Part shown: piece after piece, positions 6,962 through 13,744 of the stretch
Layout of the letters: the number at the start of each line of letters is the position of its first letter
Position numbering within the stretch: the first letter of the stretch is position 1
Virus record (IMG/VR): IMGVR_UViG_3300046167_000145
Coordinates: 1-33,255 of that record
Direction: 5' to 3' (one strand)
Length of the DNA: 33,255 bases
Origin: a virus
Made by a program: the position numbers and the translations under genes
Notes under the pieces: model-generated
Told to the model about the DNA's origin: nothing
The model's database searches: none
Seen by the model: only the letters and a program-made list of their open reading frames with translations

Positions 6962-7838
6962 CTTTAACGTATTTTTTTAATTCGTGAAACTCTTTTGTTT
7001 GCAATGTTTGTTTTATATTAAATTCATATAACTCTCCGCCTTTTGTTTTTGCTCCTAGTTCTTTTTGACCAGTTGCCGGGGAGGTGTAAATATAATACTC
7101 AATAATTCCTTTTATTTTATTATAGCCTATTGGTTTAGTTTTAGAGCGGTAATCGTCCATAAACCTATCAATGTACTTTATGCCGTTTTTATCTGTGTTT
7201 CTTAATTTAAGAATACTTAAAAAGTTTTTCGCCCAAAATTGGTCATCTCTTAAATCTTTTGCCACGTTGTAAACATCTCGTAAATTATATTTATCAATAC
7301 GCTGAATTTTATCTAAGCACTCCAACCATTTATTTTTTTGTGCTTTTGTTTTCGGTCTATAATTTAAAGGAAAAAGGCTTATGAAATGTGGAAACGCCTT
7401 TTCAGTAATCTCAGTAAATATAGGCGCTTTTACATTTTGTACATTATTCTTTTTTATATTATTATTATTATTATATTTATATATAACCTTGCGCTTTTCG
7501 TCAATAGGGGTATTGATTTTTTCGTCAATAGGTATTGCGCTTTTCGTCAATAGGGTAGAAATGTAAATTCTTCTTTCTTTTATGTTCTTTGTACCCTTCT
7601 CATAAATCATTTTTATTTTTAGAAATTTATTTCTTTCTAAATTAGAAACCCATCTTGAAACAGTAGATTTTGATACCTCATAAAGTTGTGAAAAATACTC
7701 ATTAGAGGCGTAACAATAACCTTTATCATTTGCCAAGGCGGTTAATTCGCCGTACATTAATTTCTCGTTAGCCTTTAAATTTTTAGAATATCTTACCTCT
7801 GCCGGTATAACGGCATAATAGTTTTTCTTGTTTTCCAT
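6948..7838 (-). CDS. Replisome organiser / replication initiator (HTH_36 type)
   Basis: The N-terminal 20-75 region is a winged helix-turn-helix (NEKLMYGELTALANDKGYCYAS, then the recognition-helix segment EVSKSTVSRWVSNLER), as in phage replication initiators with a DnaD-like architecture. A low-complexity linker (about 95-135, KYNNNNNIKK) joins it to a helical C-terminal domain (about 140-296) likely to contact the helicase or its loader. The linker codons contain three copies of a 14-base repeat next to a 48-base A/T-rich tract, resembling an origin inside the initiator gene as in lambda O. It overlaps the next gene by 14 bases and has a good promoter match just upstream (7857-7888). The total is 296 residues. 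Confidence 0.8.
   Translation of the reverse strand: MENKKNYYAVIPAEVRYSKNLKANEKLMYGELTALANDKGYCYASNEYFSQLYEVSKSTVSRWVSNLERNKFLKIKMIYEKGTKNIKERRIYISTLLTKSAIPIDEKINTPIDEKRKVIYKYNNNNNIKKNNVQNVKAPIFTEITEKAFPHFISLFPLNYRPKTKAQKNKWLECLDKIQRIDKYNLRDVYNVAKDLRDDQFWAKNFLSILKLRNTDKNGIKYIDRFMDDYRSKTKPIGYNKIKGIIEYYIYTSPATGQKELGAKTKGGELYEFNIKQTLQTKEFHELKKYVKDGNK
7441..7555. other. Putative replication origin: three iterons plus AT-rich tract
   Basis: The plus strand holds three copies of TTTTCGTCAATAGG with the shared CG at 7499, 7523 and 7545, spaced 24 and 22 bases (about two helical turns). The outer two extend to GCGCTTTTCGTCAATAGGG. Directly beside them (7441-7488) is an almost pure A/T tract with an ATT-triplet run, suitable as a DNA-unwinding element. 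The copies fall in different reading frames: two encode PIDEK and one encodes LLTKS. Conservation is therefore of DNA and not protein. The site lies within the replication initiator gene. Confidence 0.65.
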
Positions 7839-7853
7839 TTTGAAAAAATATTT

Positions 7854-8099
7854 TTACAAATTTAGCTGATATTTTATTGAATCGCAAAATTTTCTTAGTT
7901 CCTCGAAGATTTTTTTAAAATCCTCCAAAGGTATTTCGCTATCCTCGTACTTGTACCAAAGCAACTCAATCAGTAGATCAAACTCAACTCGTGTTGATTT
8001 TCCGATATAACTATAATTAGTTATTTTATCTGTTGTTGAACTTTGTGTGTATCGCACTTTTTGTTTTTCAGCGTCAAAGTAGATGGTTTTATATTGCAT
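7854..8099 (-). CDS. Hypothetical protein (81 aa)
   Basis: An 81-residue protein starting MQYKTIYFDAEKQKVRY, with a beta-rich N-terminal half and an acidic helical C-terminal half (SEIPLEDFKKIFEELRKFCD). No recognised domain, signal or membrane segment is present. It lies five bases from the VRR-NUC gene stop and 15 from the organiser start, inside the replication operon. Its last codons contain the candidate promoter of the organiser gene. Confidence 0.6.
   Translation of the reverse strand: MQYKTIYFDAEKQKVRYTQSSTTDKITNYSYIGKSTRVEFDLLIELLWYKYEDSEIPLEDFKKIFEELRKFCDSIKYQLNL
7857..7888 (-). promoter_or_regulatory. Promoter-like pair upstream of the replication initiator
   Basis: TTTG (7885-7888), exactly 20 bases, then TAAATTTG (7857-7864): a full match to the Bacteroidota -33 TTTG and -7 TAnnTTTG elements. 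The -7 box ends 19 bases before the initiator ATG. It overlaps the end of the upstream gene. Confidence 0.5.
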
Positions 8100-8104
8100 T
8101 TTTT

Positions 8105-8476
8105 TTAATTTTTAAAGTAATTATCGATAGCTTCTTTACAATCGTCAAAGTTATTTAACCAAATAGCATCCCAATTGCATTTTTTAAGCCATTTAAGCCA
8201 TTCTTTTTGCTTTGGTGTAGGTTTGTTATACTTATATTTTAATTCTATCGCTAAACCGCTTCTTTTTGAGTTTGGCGTAAAAATAAGTAAATCAGGAATT
8301 CCCGGCTTTGTGCCTAAATATTTTAATTTGTATTGTTCAAAAGGCGACCTTTTACCCTCATTCATTGGGTGCGTAAAAATTGCATCAGGATATTGCATCT
8401 GAATATAATTAATTACCGCCCTTTGAAGTAAATCCTCGCCCTTTAAATACTTTTGATATGGATTTGCCCTAGCCAT
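8105..8476 (-). CDS. VRR-NUC domain nuclease
   Basis: The 123-residue protein shows the PD-(D/E)XK signature of stand-alone phage VRR-NUC proteins: an N-terminal helix EDLLQRAVINYIQ, HPMNEGKRSP (36-45), GIPDLLIF with D62, AIELKYKYNKPTPKQKEWLK with E78 and K80 plus the conserved Q90, and a C-terminal helix. These proteins cleave branched DNA such as Holliday or replication intermediates, consistent with a place in the replication/recombination operon. All catalytic residues are present and the length is typical. The start ATG overlaps the preceding stop (TAATG), indicating coupling. Confidence 0.88.
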   Translation of the reverse strand: MARANPYQKYLKGEDLLQRAVINYIQMQYPDAIFTHPMNEGKRSPFEQYKLKYLGTKPGIPDLLIFTPNSKRSGLAIELKYKYNKPTPKQKEWLKWLKKCNWDAIWLNNFDDCKEAIDNYFKN

Positions 8477-8619
8477 TAGATTCCGTTGTCTAAAACCTCT
8501 ATAATGTGCCTAATCTCAGAACGTTCTAATTCTGCAAAAAACATTTTGTTGCCTTTGTAAATTGTAACGTTGTAATGATGCTTTTTTGATTTTTCAACTT
8601 TTATTAATAATTCGTCCAT
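8476..8619 (-). CDS. Small hypothetical protein (47 aa)
   Basis: ATG at 8619 and TAA at 8476-8478 enclose 47 residues, MDELLIKVEKSKKHHYNV at the start and IIEVLDNGI at the end. The predicted arrangement is beta-beta-alpha: VTIYKGNKMFFAELERSEIR gives a strand pair and the start of a helix. It overlaps the DnaA-like gene by 16 bases and shares its stop with the VRR-NUC start (TAATG). Overlap on both sides argues for a real gene. The function is unknown. Confidence 0.6.
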   Translation of the reverse strand: MDELLIKVEKSKKHHYNVTIYKGNKMFFAELERSEIRHIIEVLDNGI

Positions 8620-9086
8620 AGTAAAGGTTTTTTATTTTGAGTTAATGTTTCTGTTGTTATTATATCTTCAGTTTCAAATTGCGCCAACAATTCTTGTTCC
8701 TCTTTTTTATTTAAATAATCGTTTCTTTTCTGTCTTAATCTTTTTAACTTTATTAAAAGAATATTCATTTCGCTTTCAATATCAGAAATTACAACTTCTT
8801 GATTCGCCATAAAAAAATTAGCTTCGATTCTGTTGTACATTTCTTTAAAATGTGGGTCAAACTTTAACAAATCTTTTGCCGTTCTAACGTGATGAACAAC
8901 TGTTGCGTGATTCATACCCAAAAAACTACCGACCTTTGCATATCGAAAACCTTTAACCTCGTAAAAAGCAATCAAACAAAATATTTTTTTAACATCAACA
9001 ACATCTCTAATTCTACTTTTTGAAGTAGGATCAAACTTTAAATTTCTTATAATTAAGTTTTTTAATAATTCTAAATTTTCAATCAT
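8604..9086 (-). CDS. DnaA C-terminal (domain IV)-like DNA-binding protein
   Basis: In this 160-residue protein, residues 25-90 resemble DnaA domain IV: an N-terminal helix VDVKKIFCLIAFYEVKGF, then SFLGMNHATVVHHVRTAKDL (54-73), matching the DnaA signature GxRDHTTVLHAxRKI. DnaA domain IV binds DnaA boxes in origins. The AAA+ ATPase domain is absent; a charged, probably coiled-coil C-terminal region (about 100-135) replaces it. It may guide the host DnaA or helicase loader to the phage origin, or act as a regulator. It lies between exonuclease and nuclease genes in the replication operon. Confidence 0.8.
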   Translation of the reverse strand: MIENLELLKNLIIRNLKFDPTSKSRIRDVVDVKKIFCLIAFYEVKGFRYAKVGSFLGMNHATVVHHVRTAKDLLKFDPHFKEMYNRIEANFFMANQEVVISDIESEMNILLIKLKRLRQKRNDYLNKKEEQELLAQFETEDIITTETLTQNKKPLLWTNY

Positions 9087-9094
9087 ATAATATT

Positions 9095-9877
9095 TTATAA
9101 AATTAAACTTCCATCTTCAGAAAATTCATTCCAGTTATATCCTGAAACAATTCCGGTTTGTTTATATATTTTCCAATCGCCGAAGGCTCTTTTCCAACCT
9201 CTACGGCCTTGCTCAATCATTTCCTCACTCAATCCGTAAACCTCTACCGAAAAAGGATAATTAGTTTCAACCGCTATAAATCTAAAATTTTCAGCCGGTA
9301 TTCCTAACATATTAGAATAAAATGCGCATTGTAAGTGATAGCCATATTTGTAAACGTCTCTTTTAAACGCCATTGGTGCATTATCTTGGCACGTTTTAAC
9401 ATCACTAATAAAATTCTCAACTCTATTTAAACAGTCGGGCCTTACTCTAACTTGCAAACCCTCGTGTTCTAAATAATGCGACAATTCAATTTCGCCTTTG
9501 CAGTATTTTTGTGCTAAATCGTGATTTCTAAAGTTATTAAGAATCGCAGTTATTTTTTGATGGTCGTCAAATGCAACTAAGGATTTTCCTTCCGCTTTTT
9601 CTTTTTCAATAGCAAATTGCTCTTTTCCCGCCTTTGTACGTCTGTCAATCTTTGGCATAACGTGAAAGTCTTTATAATACAATTCAGGCTCTAGCATTGC
9701 GCAATGTACCGCAGTACCTAACGCCATTGCAGAGGATTCAAAAGGCTTTTGATTTAAAAAGTGATATACTGATTTTTTAAATATTGCTTTTAAACCTGAT
9801 GCGCTTATTCCTGGAGATGAATGATAATCCTCGTTAGTGTCAAATAGCGCTTTTACTTCTTTTTGTTTTGTTTCCAT
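9095..9877 (-). CDS. RecE/lambda-exonuclease-like PD-(D/E)XK exonuclease
   Basis: The 260-residue protein resembles putative exodeoxyribonuclease VIII-type phage proteins. Motifs: YHSSPGISASGLKAI (18-32), GTAVHCAMLEP with H58, EIELSH with E131, RPDCL with D148, FISDVKT with D159 and K161, and YGYHLQCAFY with Q183. These form the active site of 5'-3' exonucleases that make single-stranded tails for annealing. It belongs with the annealing protein (10530-11018) and the SSB-like protein (10250-10522), although a terminator at 10195-10226 and two small genes separate it from them. All motifs are intact. Confidence 0.88.
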   Translation of the reverse strand: METKQKEVKALFDTNEDYHSSPGISASGLKAIFKKSVYHFLNQKPFESSAMALGTAVHCAMLEPELYYKDFHVMPKIDRRTKAGKEQFAIEKEKAEGKSLVAFDDHQKITAILNNFRNHDLAQKYCKGEIELSHYLEHEGLQVRVRPDCLNRVENFISDVKTCQDNAPMAFKRDVYKYGYHLQCAFYSNMLGIPAENFRFIAVETNYPFSVEVYGLSEEMIEQGRRGWKRAFGDWKIYKQTGIVSGYNWNEFSEDGSLIL

Positions 9878-9882
9878 TTTTT

Positions 9883-9981
9883 TTATTTAACGATTGATGT
9901 TATAAAAAGAATAATTATTGCCACTATTACTGATAGCAATAAATAAGTTGTTAATCCTATTCTAGTTTTTGATTTATTCAT
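9883..9981 (-). CDS. Small single-span membrane protein (32 aa)
   Basis: ATG at 9981 and TAA at 9883 enclose 32 residues: a basic start MNKSKTRIG, then one hydrophobic segment of about 20 residues (TYLLLSVIVAIIILFITSIV), then K. This is a typical small inner-membrane peptide with its N-terminus in the cytoplasm. It starts four bases after the preceding small gene. The role is unknown; early phage genes of this kind can modulate host membrane proteins. Confidence 0.5.
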   Translation of the reverse strand: MNKSKTRIGLTTYLLLSVIVAIIILFITSIVK

Positions 9982-9985
9982 TTTT

Positions 9986-10126
9986 CTATAATCTATTATC
10001 ACAGATATAATCTGTTTGTTCTTTTAAAATTTGTTGTAGTTTTTCGTTTTGTTTTCCTAATTTTTTGTTTTGTTTCTGCAATGCCTCAACTTGCATTGTT
10101 AAAAATTTAATCAATTCTTTTTCCAT
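9986..10126 (-). CDS. Small coiled-coil protein (46 aa)
   Basis: ATG at 10126 and TAG at 9986 enclose 46 residues beginning MEKELIKFLTMQVEALQ and continuing with an alternating K/Q/N/L helix (KKLGKQNEKLQQILKEQ) that reads as a two- or three-heptad coiled coil, ending YICDNRL. It is the first gene after the terminator at 10195-10226 and candidate promoter at 10156-10178. The function is unknown. Confidence 0.55.
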   Translation of the reverse strand: MEKELIKFLTMQVEALQKQNKKLGKQNEKLQQILKEQTDYICDNRL

Positions 10127-10155
10127 AATTTAAGATTTTAAATGTTAATATTTGC

Positions 10156-10178
10156 CTAAATTAAAAAAATACTTTCAA
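10156..10178 (-). promoter_or_regulatory. Candidate early promoter for the second replication operon
   Basis: The minus strand reads TTGAAAGTATTTTTT then TAATTTAG, one change from TAnnTTTG, between the terminator at 10195-10226 and the gene starting at 10126. It closely matches the element at 11244-11267 (TTGAAAGT, T-run, TAnTTTnG) with the same 12-base spacing. The classical -33 position has no TTTG. Confidence 0.45.
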
Positions 10179-10194
10179 TTAAAAAAATAATTTA

Positions 10195-10226
10195 TAAAAA
10201 AAAGCGATTCCAATTTGAAACCGCTT
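10195..10226 (-). terminator. Rho-independent terminator after the SSB-like gene
   Basis: The minus-strand RNA forms AAGCGGUUUC, loop AAAUU, GGAAUCGCUU, a ten-pair stem with two G-U pairs, followed by U7. It ends the short recombination operon 11221-10250. Confidence 0.85.
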
Positions 10227-10249
10227 ATTCATTTTTGCTTGTCAATTAC

Positions 10250-10522
10250 CTAAAATGGTAAATCATTTACTGGAGCTGCCGCTTGTGCTTTTTGCTCAGT
10301 TTGTGCCTCCGGTTTCCAAGTATTAACAGAAACAGAAACATCCTTTCCGTATTGGTCAGCCTCTTTTTTATCGCTGATATTTAGCTTTACATACTTTTTT
10401 CCTTCATATTCGAAAATATGTTCTGCCGGTAGATTTGACAGATTAATTGTTACGGCTCTAAAAGTTCCGTACTCTCCTTTTACTTGCTTACCGCCTCCGC
10501 AGTAGATTGTCTCTTTACTCAT
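10250..10522 (-). CDS. Small SSB-like single-stranded DNA-binding protein
   Basis: The 90-residue protein has a compact beta-rich body (YGTFRAVTINLSNL, YEGKKYVKLNISDKK, VSVSVNTWKP), a flexible Q/A-rich linker (about 72-84) and an acidic-aromatic tip NDLPF. The tip is the hallmark by which SSB proteins bind partner proteins. The body is shorter than a full OB fold of bacterial SSB (about 110 residues), but many phage SSB-like proteins are this size. Its place next to the annealing protein fits. The identification rests on the tip and the context. Confidence 0.6.
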   Translation of the reverse strand: MSKETIYCGGGKQVKGEYGTFRAVTINLSNLPAEHIFEYEGKKYVKLNISDKKEADQYGKDVSVSVNTWKPEAQTEQKAQAAAPVNDLPF

Positions 10523-10529
10523 TGTTTTA

Positions 10530-11018
10530 CTATTTTAAATTAAACTTATTTACTATTTGTTCTCTGTAAACTTTTTTCATTTTATACGAAATTAAAACCT
10601 TTTCGGCTTGGTCTTTTGTACCCTTTAAAGTTGCGTTTAGTTGTGATTCATTTAGCCACTCTCTGTCGTCTGACTTTTGATTTGTAACGGCGTTTTGAAC
10701 TTCGTTTGCCGATGCTATTGAAGTATCTATTCCTATACCTAAATAACCTAACGCCCTACCTAAAGCAGAGGTAAATCCATTCTCTACAAAAGATGTTTTA
10801 TTTATGTAACTTGAATCTCTGTATTCTTGTGCGTGTGCCGATACAATTGGCTCTCCATTAGAATCGTAGATTGTTACTTTAAAAATTCCTTCTGTATCAT
10901 CAATGCTAACAATATCCTCTTTGATTCCATAGCCTTTAAATTCATCTTTAGTTCTAAAATAAATTAATCGCTCATTAACTGTAATGTACTCTTTTCCTTT
11001 AATGTTTATTGTTTTCAT
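10530..11018 (-). CDS. Single-strand annealing-type recombinase (Erf/Sak/RecT-like)
   Basis: The 162-residue protein contains ERLIYFRTKDEFKGYGI (16-32) and the motif SFVENGFTSALGRALGYLGI (76-95). The latter resembles the ETSAVGRALGxLGIG signature shared by Erf, Sak/Rad52-like and DdrA-type annealing proteins. Such proteins anneal complementary single strands made by the partner exonuclease. The C-terminal part (about 110-162) is helical and probably regulatory. It is in one operon with the SSB-like gene, a common pairing. The superfamily is well supported; the exact family is not. Confidence 0.7.
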   Translation of the reverse strand: MKTINIKGKEYITVNERLIYFRTKDEFKGYGIKEDIVSIDDTEGIFKVTIYDSNGEPIVSAHAQEYRDSSYINKTSFVENGFTSALGRALGYLGIGIDTSIASANEVQNAVTNQKSDDREWLNESQLNATLKGTKDQAEKVLISYKMKKVYREQIVNKFNLK

Positions 11019-11023
11019 AAAAT

Positions 11024-11221
11024 TTAAAAATTTAAGGTTAATTCTATTCCATTCAAATTAAATTCAGCGCCTTGTAATATTGACACTTCATTAATTGTAA
11101 ACGATTTAGGATTTTGTAAACGTGATTTTAGTGTTGGCATTGTGCAATTTAGCAATCTGCAAACATCATAACGCTTTAAATTTAGCCGTTTCATTTCGGC
11201 TTTAAAGTTGTTTTCAAACAT
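11024..11221 (-). CDS. Small HTH regulator (Cro/Xre-like)
   Basis: The 65-residue protein has a helix-turn-helix at about 10-40 (EMKRLNLKRYDVCRLLNCTM, then a recognition-helix segment PTLKSRLQNP) and a short C-terminal strand (IELTLNF). It resembles Cro-like or minimal Xre repressors. It is the first gene after the strong terminator at 11284-11320 and follows the promoter-like element 11244-11267, so it probably controls the early operon. No partner repressor or integrase is present; it may act as an early-to-late switch and not as a lysogeny repressor. Confidence 0.7.
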   Translation of the reverse strand: MFENNFKAEMKRLNLKRYDVCRLLNCTMPTLKSRLQNPKSFTINEVSILQGAEFNLNGIELTLNF

Positions 11222-11243
11222 ATTTTCTATTTATTTTGTTACG

Positions 11244-11267
11244 CAAAAATAAAAAAAAACTTTCAAA
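11244..11267 (-). promoter_or_regulatory. Candidate main early promoter
   Basis: The minus strand has TTTGAAAG, a T-run, then TATTTTTG, an exact TAnnTTTG box, 22 bases before the HTH regulator ATG. The TTTG to box spacing is 12 bases, shorter than the usual 19-21. It closely resembles the element at 10156-10178. It lies between a strong terminator and the first early gene. Confidence 0.5.
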
Positions 11268-11283
11268 TAAAAAAATTATTTTT

Positions 11284-11320
11284 AAAAAAACCGCCGAATA
11301 ACAAAGTTGTTAAACGACGG
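11284..11320 (-). terminator. Rho-independent terminator ending the tail operon
   Basis: The minus-strand RNA has CCGUCG paired with CGGCGG (one G-U), with inner AACAAC/GUUAUU pairing, followed by U7. It lies 27 bases after the tail-tip gene stop and separates late from early genes. Confidence 0.85.
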
Positions 11321-11347
11321 CTGACAAACAAAACAAAAGAAAAAAGT

Positions 11348-13744
11348 TTAATTTATTATGTTAGTTGTTGGTGTATCGTCATCATTATTTGGTAAATGTG
11401 ATACAACTTTAAACTCTGCATTTTTTACGTTATAGGTAAGGCCATCAATTATTGATGATTGTGGATCAAATTCATTAGCTGAAAAGTAATGCCATATTTT
11501 ATTGTGAATAGACATAGGCTCTCTTTTTAAATTTCTAAAAGTTCCGGTATATCTTGTAACAAAGTTTCTGTAATCATTGGATATATTTTTTCCTAAAACA
11601 GTCATTAAATCAATACTAAAAGGCTTAAAAGATGTTGAAGGATAGGCGCCTCTTGTTCTAAAATATCCTGATTTTTGGTCAGGTATTCTAGTAACTTTTT
11701 TAATATTAGTGTTTATTCCTACGTTAGTTAATTTAGATATAAATTTTTGGTCTGATTCACTTGCTGATGTTTTAGATTGTAGTATTTGAAAATTATCATA
11801 ATAAGTTGTGTCATATTCAGTACTCGAACATTGTGTGTTGGATATAAAAAACTTAATAGTTGCGCTTGTACTTGTACCAATATTTAAATCAGTATCATTT
11901 AAAGCAATATTAACATCAATCCACTTGTTAGCAAATTCTGTTGTTATTGTATTAGTGCCAAAATAGGTTGATGAAAATTTACCATTTTCAGAATCCCAAT
12001 AATACCCAGTACCATTTACAAACGTAAATATTGTATAACTTAAATTTGATGAAATGTTTGGATTTTGTGAATTTAAAAAATGAACATAATATTTTACTTT
12101 ACAAGTAAAATCAGAATATTTTACCTCTTGTGGATTAAAAGCATCAGTTTCAAAAGAAAACATTTGCGTAAATCCAGTAGTCGGAGCAAAGTCTGCTAGT
12201 TTCATTGATCGCCTACCTTGAAAAGATATTTCATCAGTTGCAATTTCTGCGTAGTATGGTAATGCAGTTATCTCAAACATACATTCAACACCAATTCCAC
12301 TATTGTTTACAATTTGAAGAATATCTCCTAATAGGTAACCACTTCCATTGGTAACAACTACAAGAGATTGCACTCCGCCTCCTGAAATAGTAGCCTCTAC
12401 GACCATACCGCTACCGCTACCACCAAAAACAAAGTAGTTTCTAGTTCCACTTGCAAAACCACTACCACCATTTGTAATATTTAAAGTAGGCGGTAAAGAG
12501 GTATTAACCAAAATATCAAAACCATAATCTCCATACTCAAAACCTGAGTTATAAAATGCGTTTTTTGTTTTTAAATATCTTCCAAGAATATGAACTTCAG
12601 ATGCCGGTTGCAAAAACTCTCTTGATAAACTGTTTCCGGTTTCTATTAAATCGTTTTTATTACTGTAAAGAACTTGTTTCCTTTCTGTTCCTATTGATGC
12701 TCCATAATAATTGTATTTTCTAAAATCTAAATACTCCTCTGAGGTGCTTTCTAATTGTGTTGTAATTTTATCTCTTATTTGTGTTGGAGTTGTGCCAGTT
12801 TGAACTTGATTTAAAATCATATCTTTAACGTAATAGTCAAAAATATTTGTTACTTCAACGATATGCCATTTATTATAAGATTGGAAAATTCTTAAATTAT
12901 ATTGTCTAAGTATTAATTCTAGTTGTTCTTTTGCATTTAGCAACCCATAATCGCCAGTCATTTCATCAAATCCAAAATCTAAAGTTGTAATATCTTCATA
13001 ATCAATAGACGCAAAAGGCAAAAATGTTCTAAATTTTATATCTGACGCTATATGAATGTCTAAATAAAGATTTAAATTTTCTAATATTTCAGTAATACGT
13101 TGAAGATTTGTTTTACTTATTGGCGCATTATTGTTATTATAGCCTATTGGGCTATCAAAATTGTTTAAAGTACCTAAACCATCAAAAGCGTTAAAACTTA
13201 CCGCAAATGGCGGTGTAATCATTTTCTCTTTGTATCTGTCTACAACTAAAAAACCTGACCAATATTCTGCCCAATTAGCAATTTTGTATTCTGTAATTTT
13301 ATCAGAAATACAACCAATAGATTCAAGTGATCCTCCTTCATTTAAAATATTACGTCTAAAACTTGTTGAGGTTGTTAATGTTGGGTCAATAGTATTTTCT
13401 ACGCAATCAATAGATTCAATACTCCCTCCATCATCTGAAACCCTATCAGAATATAAACCGCCTTGTGTTTGATTGTAGTAAACGACAACCTTATATTCTC
13501 TTTCGTCAAACTTATAAAAATCATCATAAGTAACGTCATCGGTAACAAATAGGTTTAATTGACATTTTGAGCCTATAATTGGACTATAAAAATCGTTAGA
13601 TGATTGCCAAGATATTATAACCGGATTTGCGCTTCCAATCATTGGAAGAATATCGCCGGTATAATCTCTTTTTAATATTTCAACTTTTTTTCCATATCCT
13701 AAAACATCGGAAAATTCTAATCTGTATTTAACGCCGTATGCCAT
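11348..13744 (-). CDS. Large tail-tip/distal tail protein
   Basis: The 798-residue protein follows the tape measure gene with a 17-base overlap, the position of distal tail or tail-tip/hub proteins. The N-terminus (GVKYRLEFSDVLGYGKKVEI, SANPVIISWQSSNDFYSPI, GSKCQLNLFVTDD) matches the conserved start of Bacteroidota phage tail-tip proteins. At about 105-145 there are two copies of a short motif, DDGGSIESIDCV and NEGGSLESIGCI. Around 425-490 lies a glycine-rich repeat (GGSGFASG, ISGGGVQSLVVVTNGSGYLLGD) common in marine phage structural proteins. A jelly-roll-like region (about 500-650) and a C-terminal domain follow. It probably closes the tail tube and contacts the host surface. Confidence 0.7.
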   Translation of the reverse strand: MAYGVKYRLEFSDVLGYGKKVEILKRDYTGDILPMIGSANPVIISWQSSNDFYSPIIGSKCQLNLFVTDDVTYDDFYKFDEREYKVVVYYNQTQGGLYSDRVSDDGGSIESIDCVENTIDPTLTTSTSFRRNILNEGGSLESIGCISDKITEYKIANWAEYWSGFLVVDRYKEKMITPPFAVSFNAFDGLGTLNNFDSPIGYNNNNAPISKTNLQRITEILENLNLYLDIHIASDIKFRTFLPFASIDYEDITTLDFGFDEMTGDYGLLNAKEQLELILRQYNLRIFQSYNKWHIVEVTNIFDYYVKDMILNQVQTGTTPTQIRDKITTQLESTSEEYLDFRKYNYYGASIGTERKQVLYSNKNDLIETGNSLSREFLQPASEVHILGRYLKTKNAFYNSGFEYGDYGFDILVNTSLPPTLNITNGGSGFASGTRNYFVFGGSGSGMVVEATISGGGVQSLVVVTNGSGYLLGDILQIVNNSGIGVECMFEITALPYYAEIATDEISFQGRRSMKLADFAPTTGFTQMFSFETDAFNPQEVKYSDFTCKVKYYVHFLNSQNPNISSNLSYTIFTFVNGTGYYWDSENGKFSSTYFGTNTITTEFANKWIDVNIALNDTDLNIGTSTSATIKFFISNTQCSSTEYDTTYYDNFQILQSKTSASESDQKFISKLTNVGINTNIKKVTRIPDQKSGYFRTRGAYPSTSFKPFSIDLMTVLGKNISNDYRNFVTRYTGTFRNLKREPMSIHNKIWHYFSANEFDPQSSIIDGLTYNVKNAEFKVVSHLPNNDDDTPTTNIIN

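Noticed and set aside
7456-7475. ATT-triplet run considered as a microsatellite or CRISPR-like repeat
   Set aside because: It encodes an asparagine run and is too short for an array; it is better explained as part of the AT-rich tract of the putative origin.
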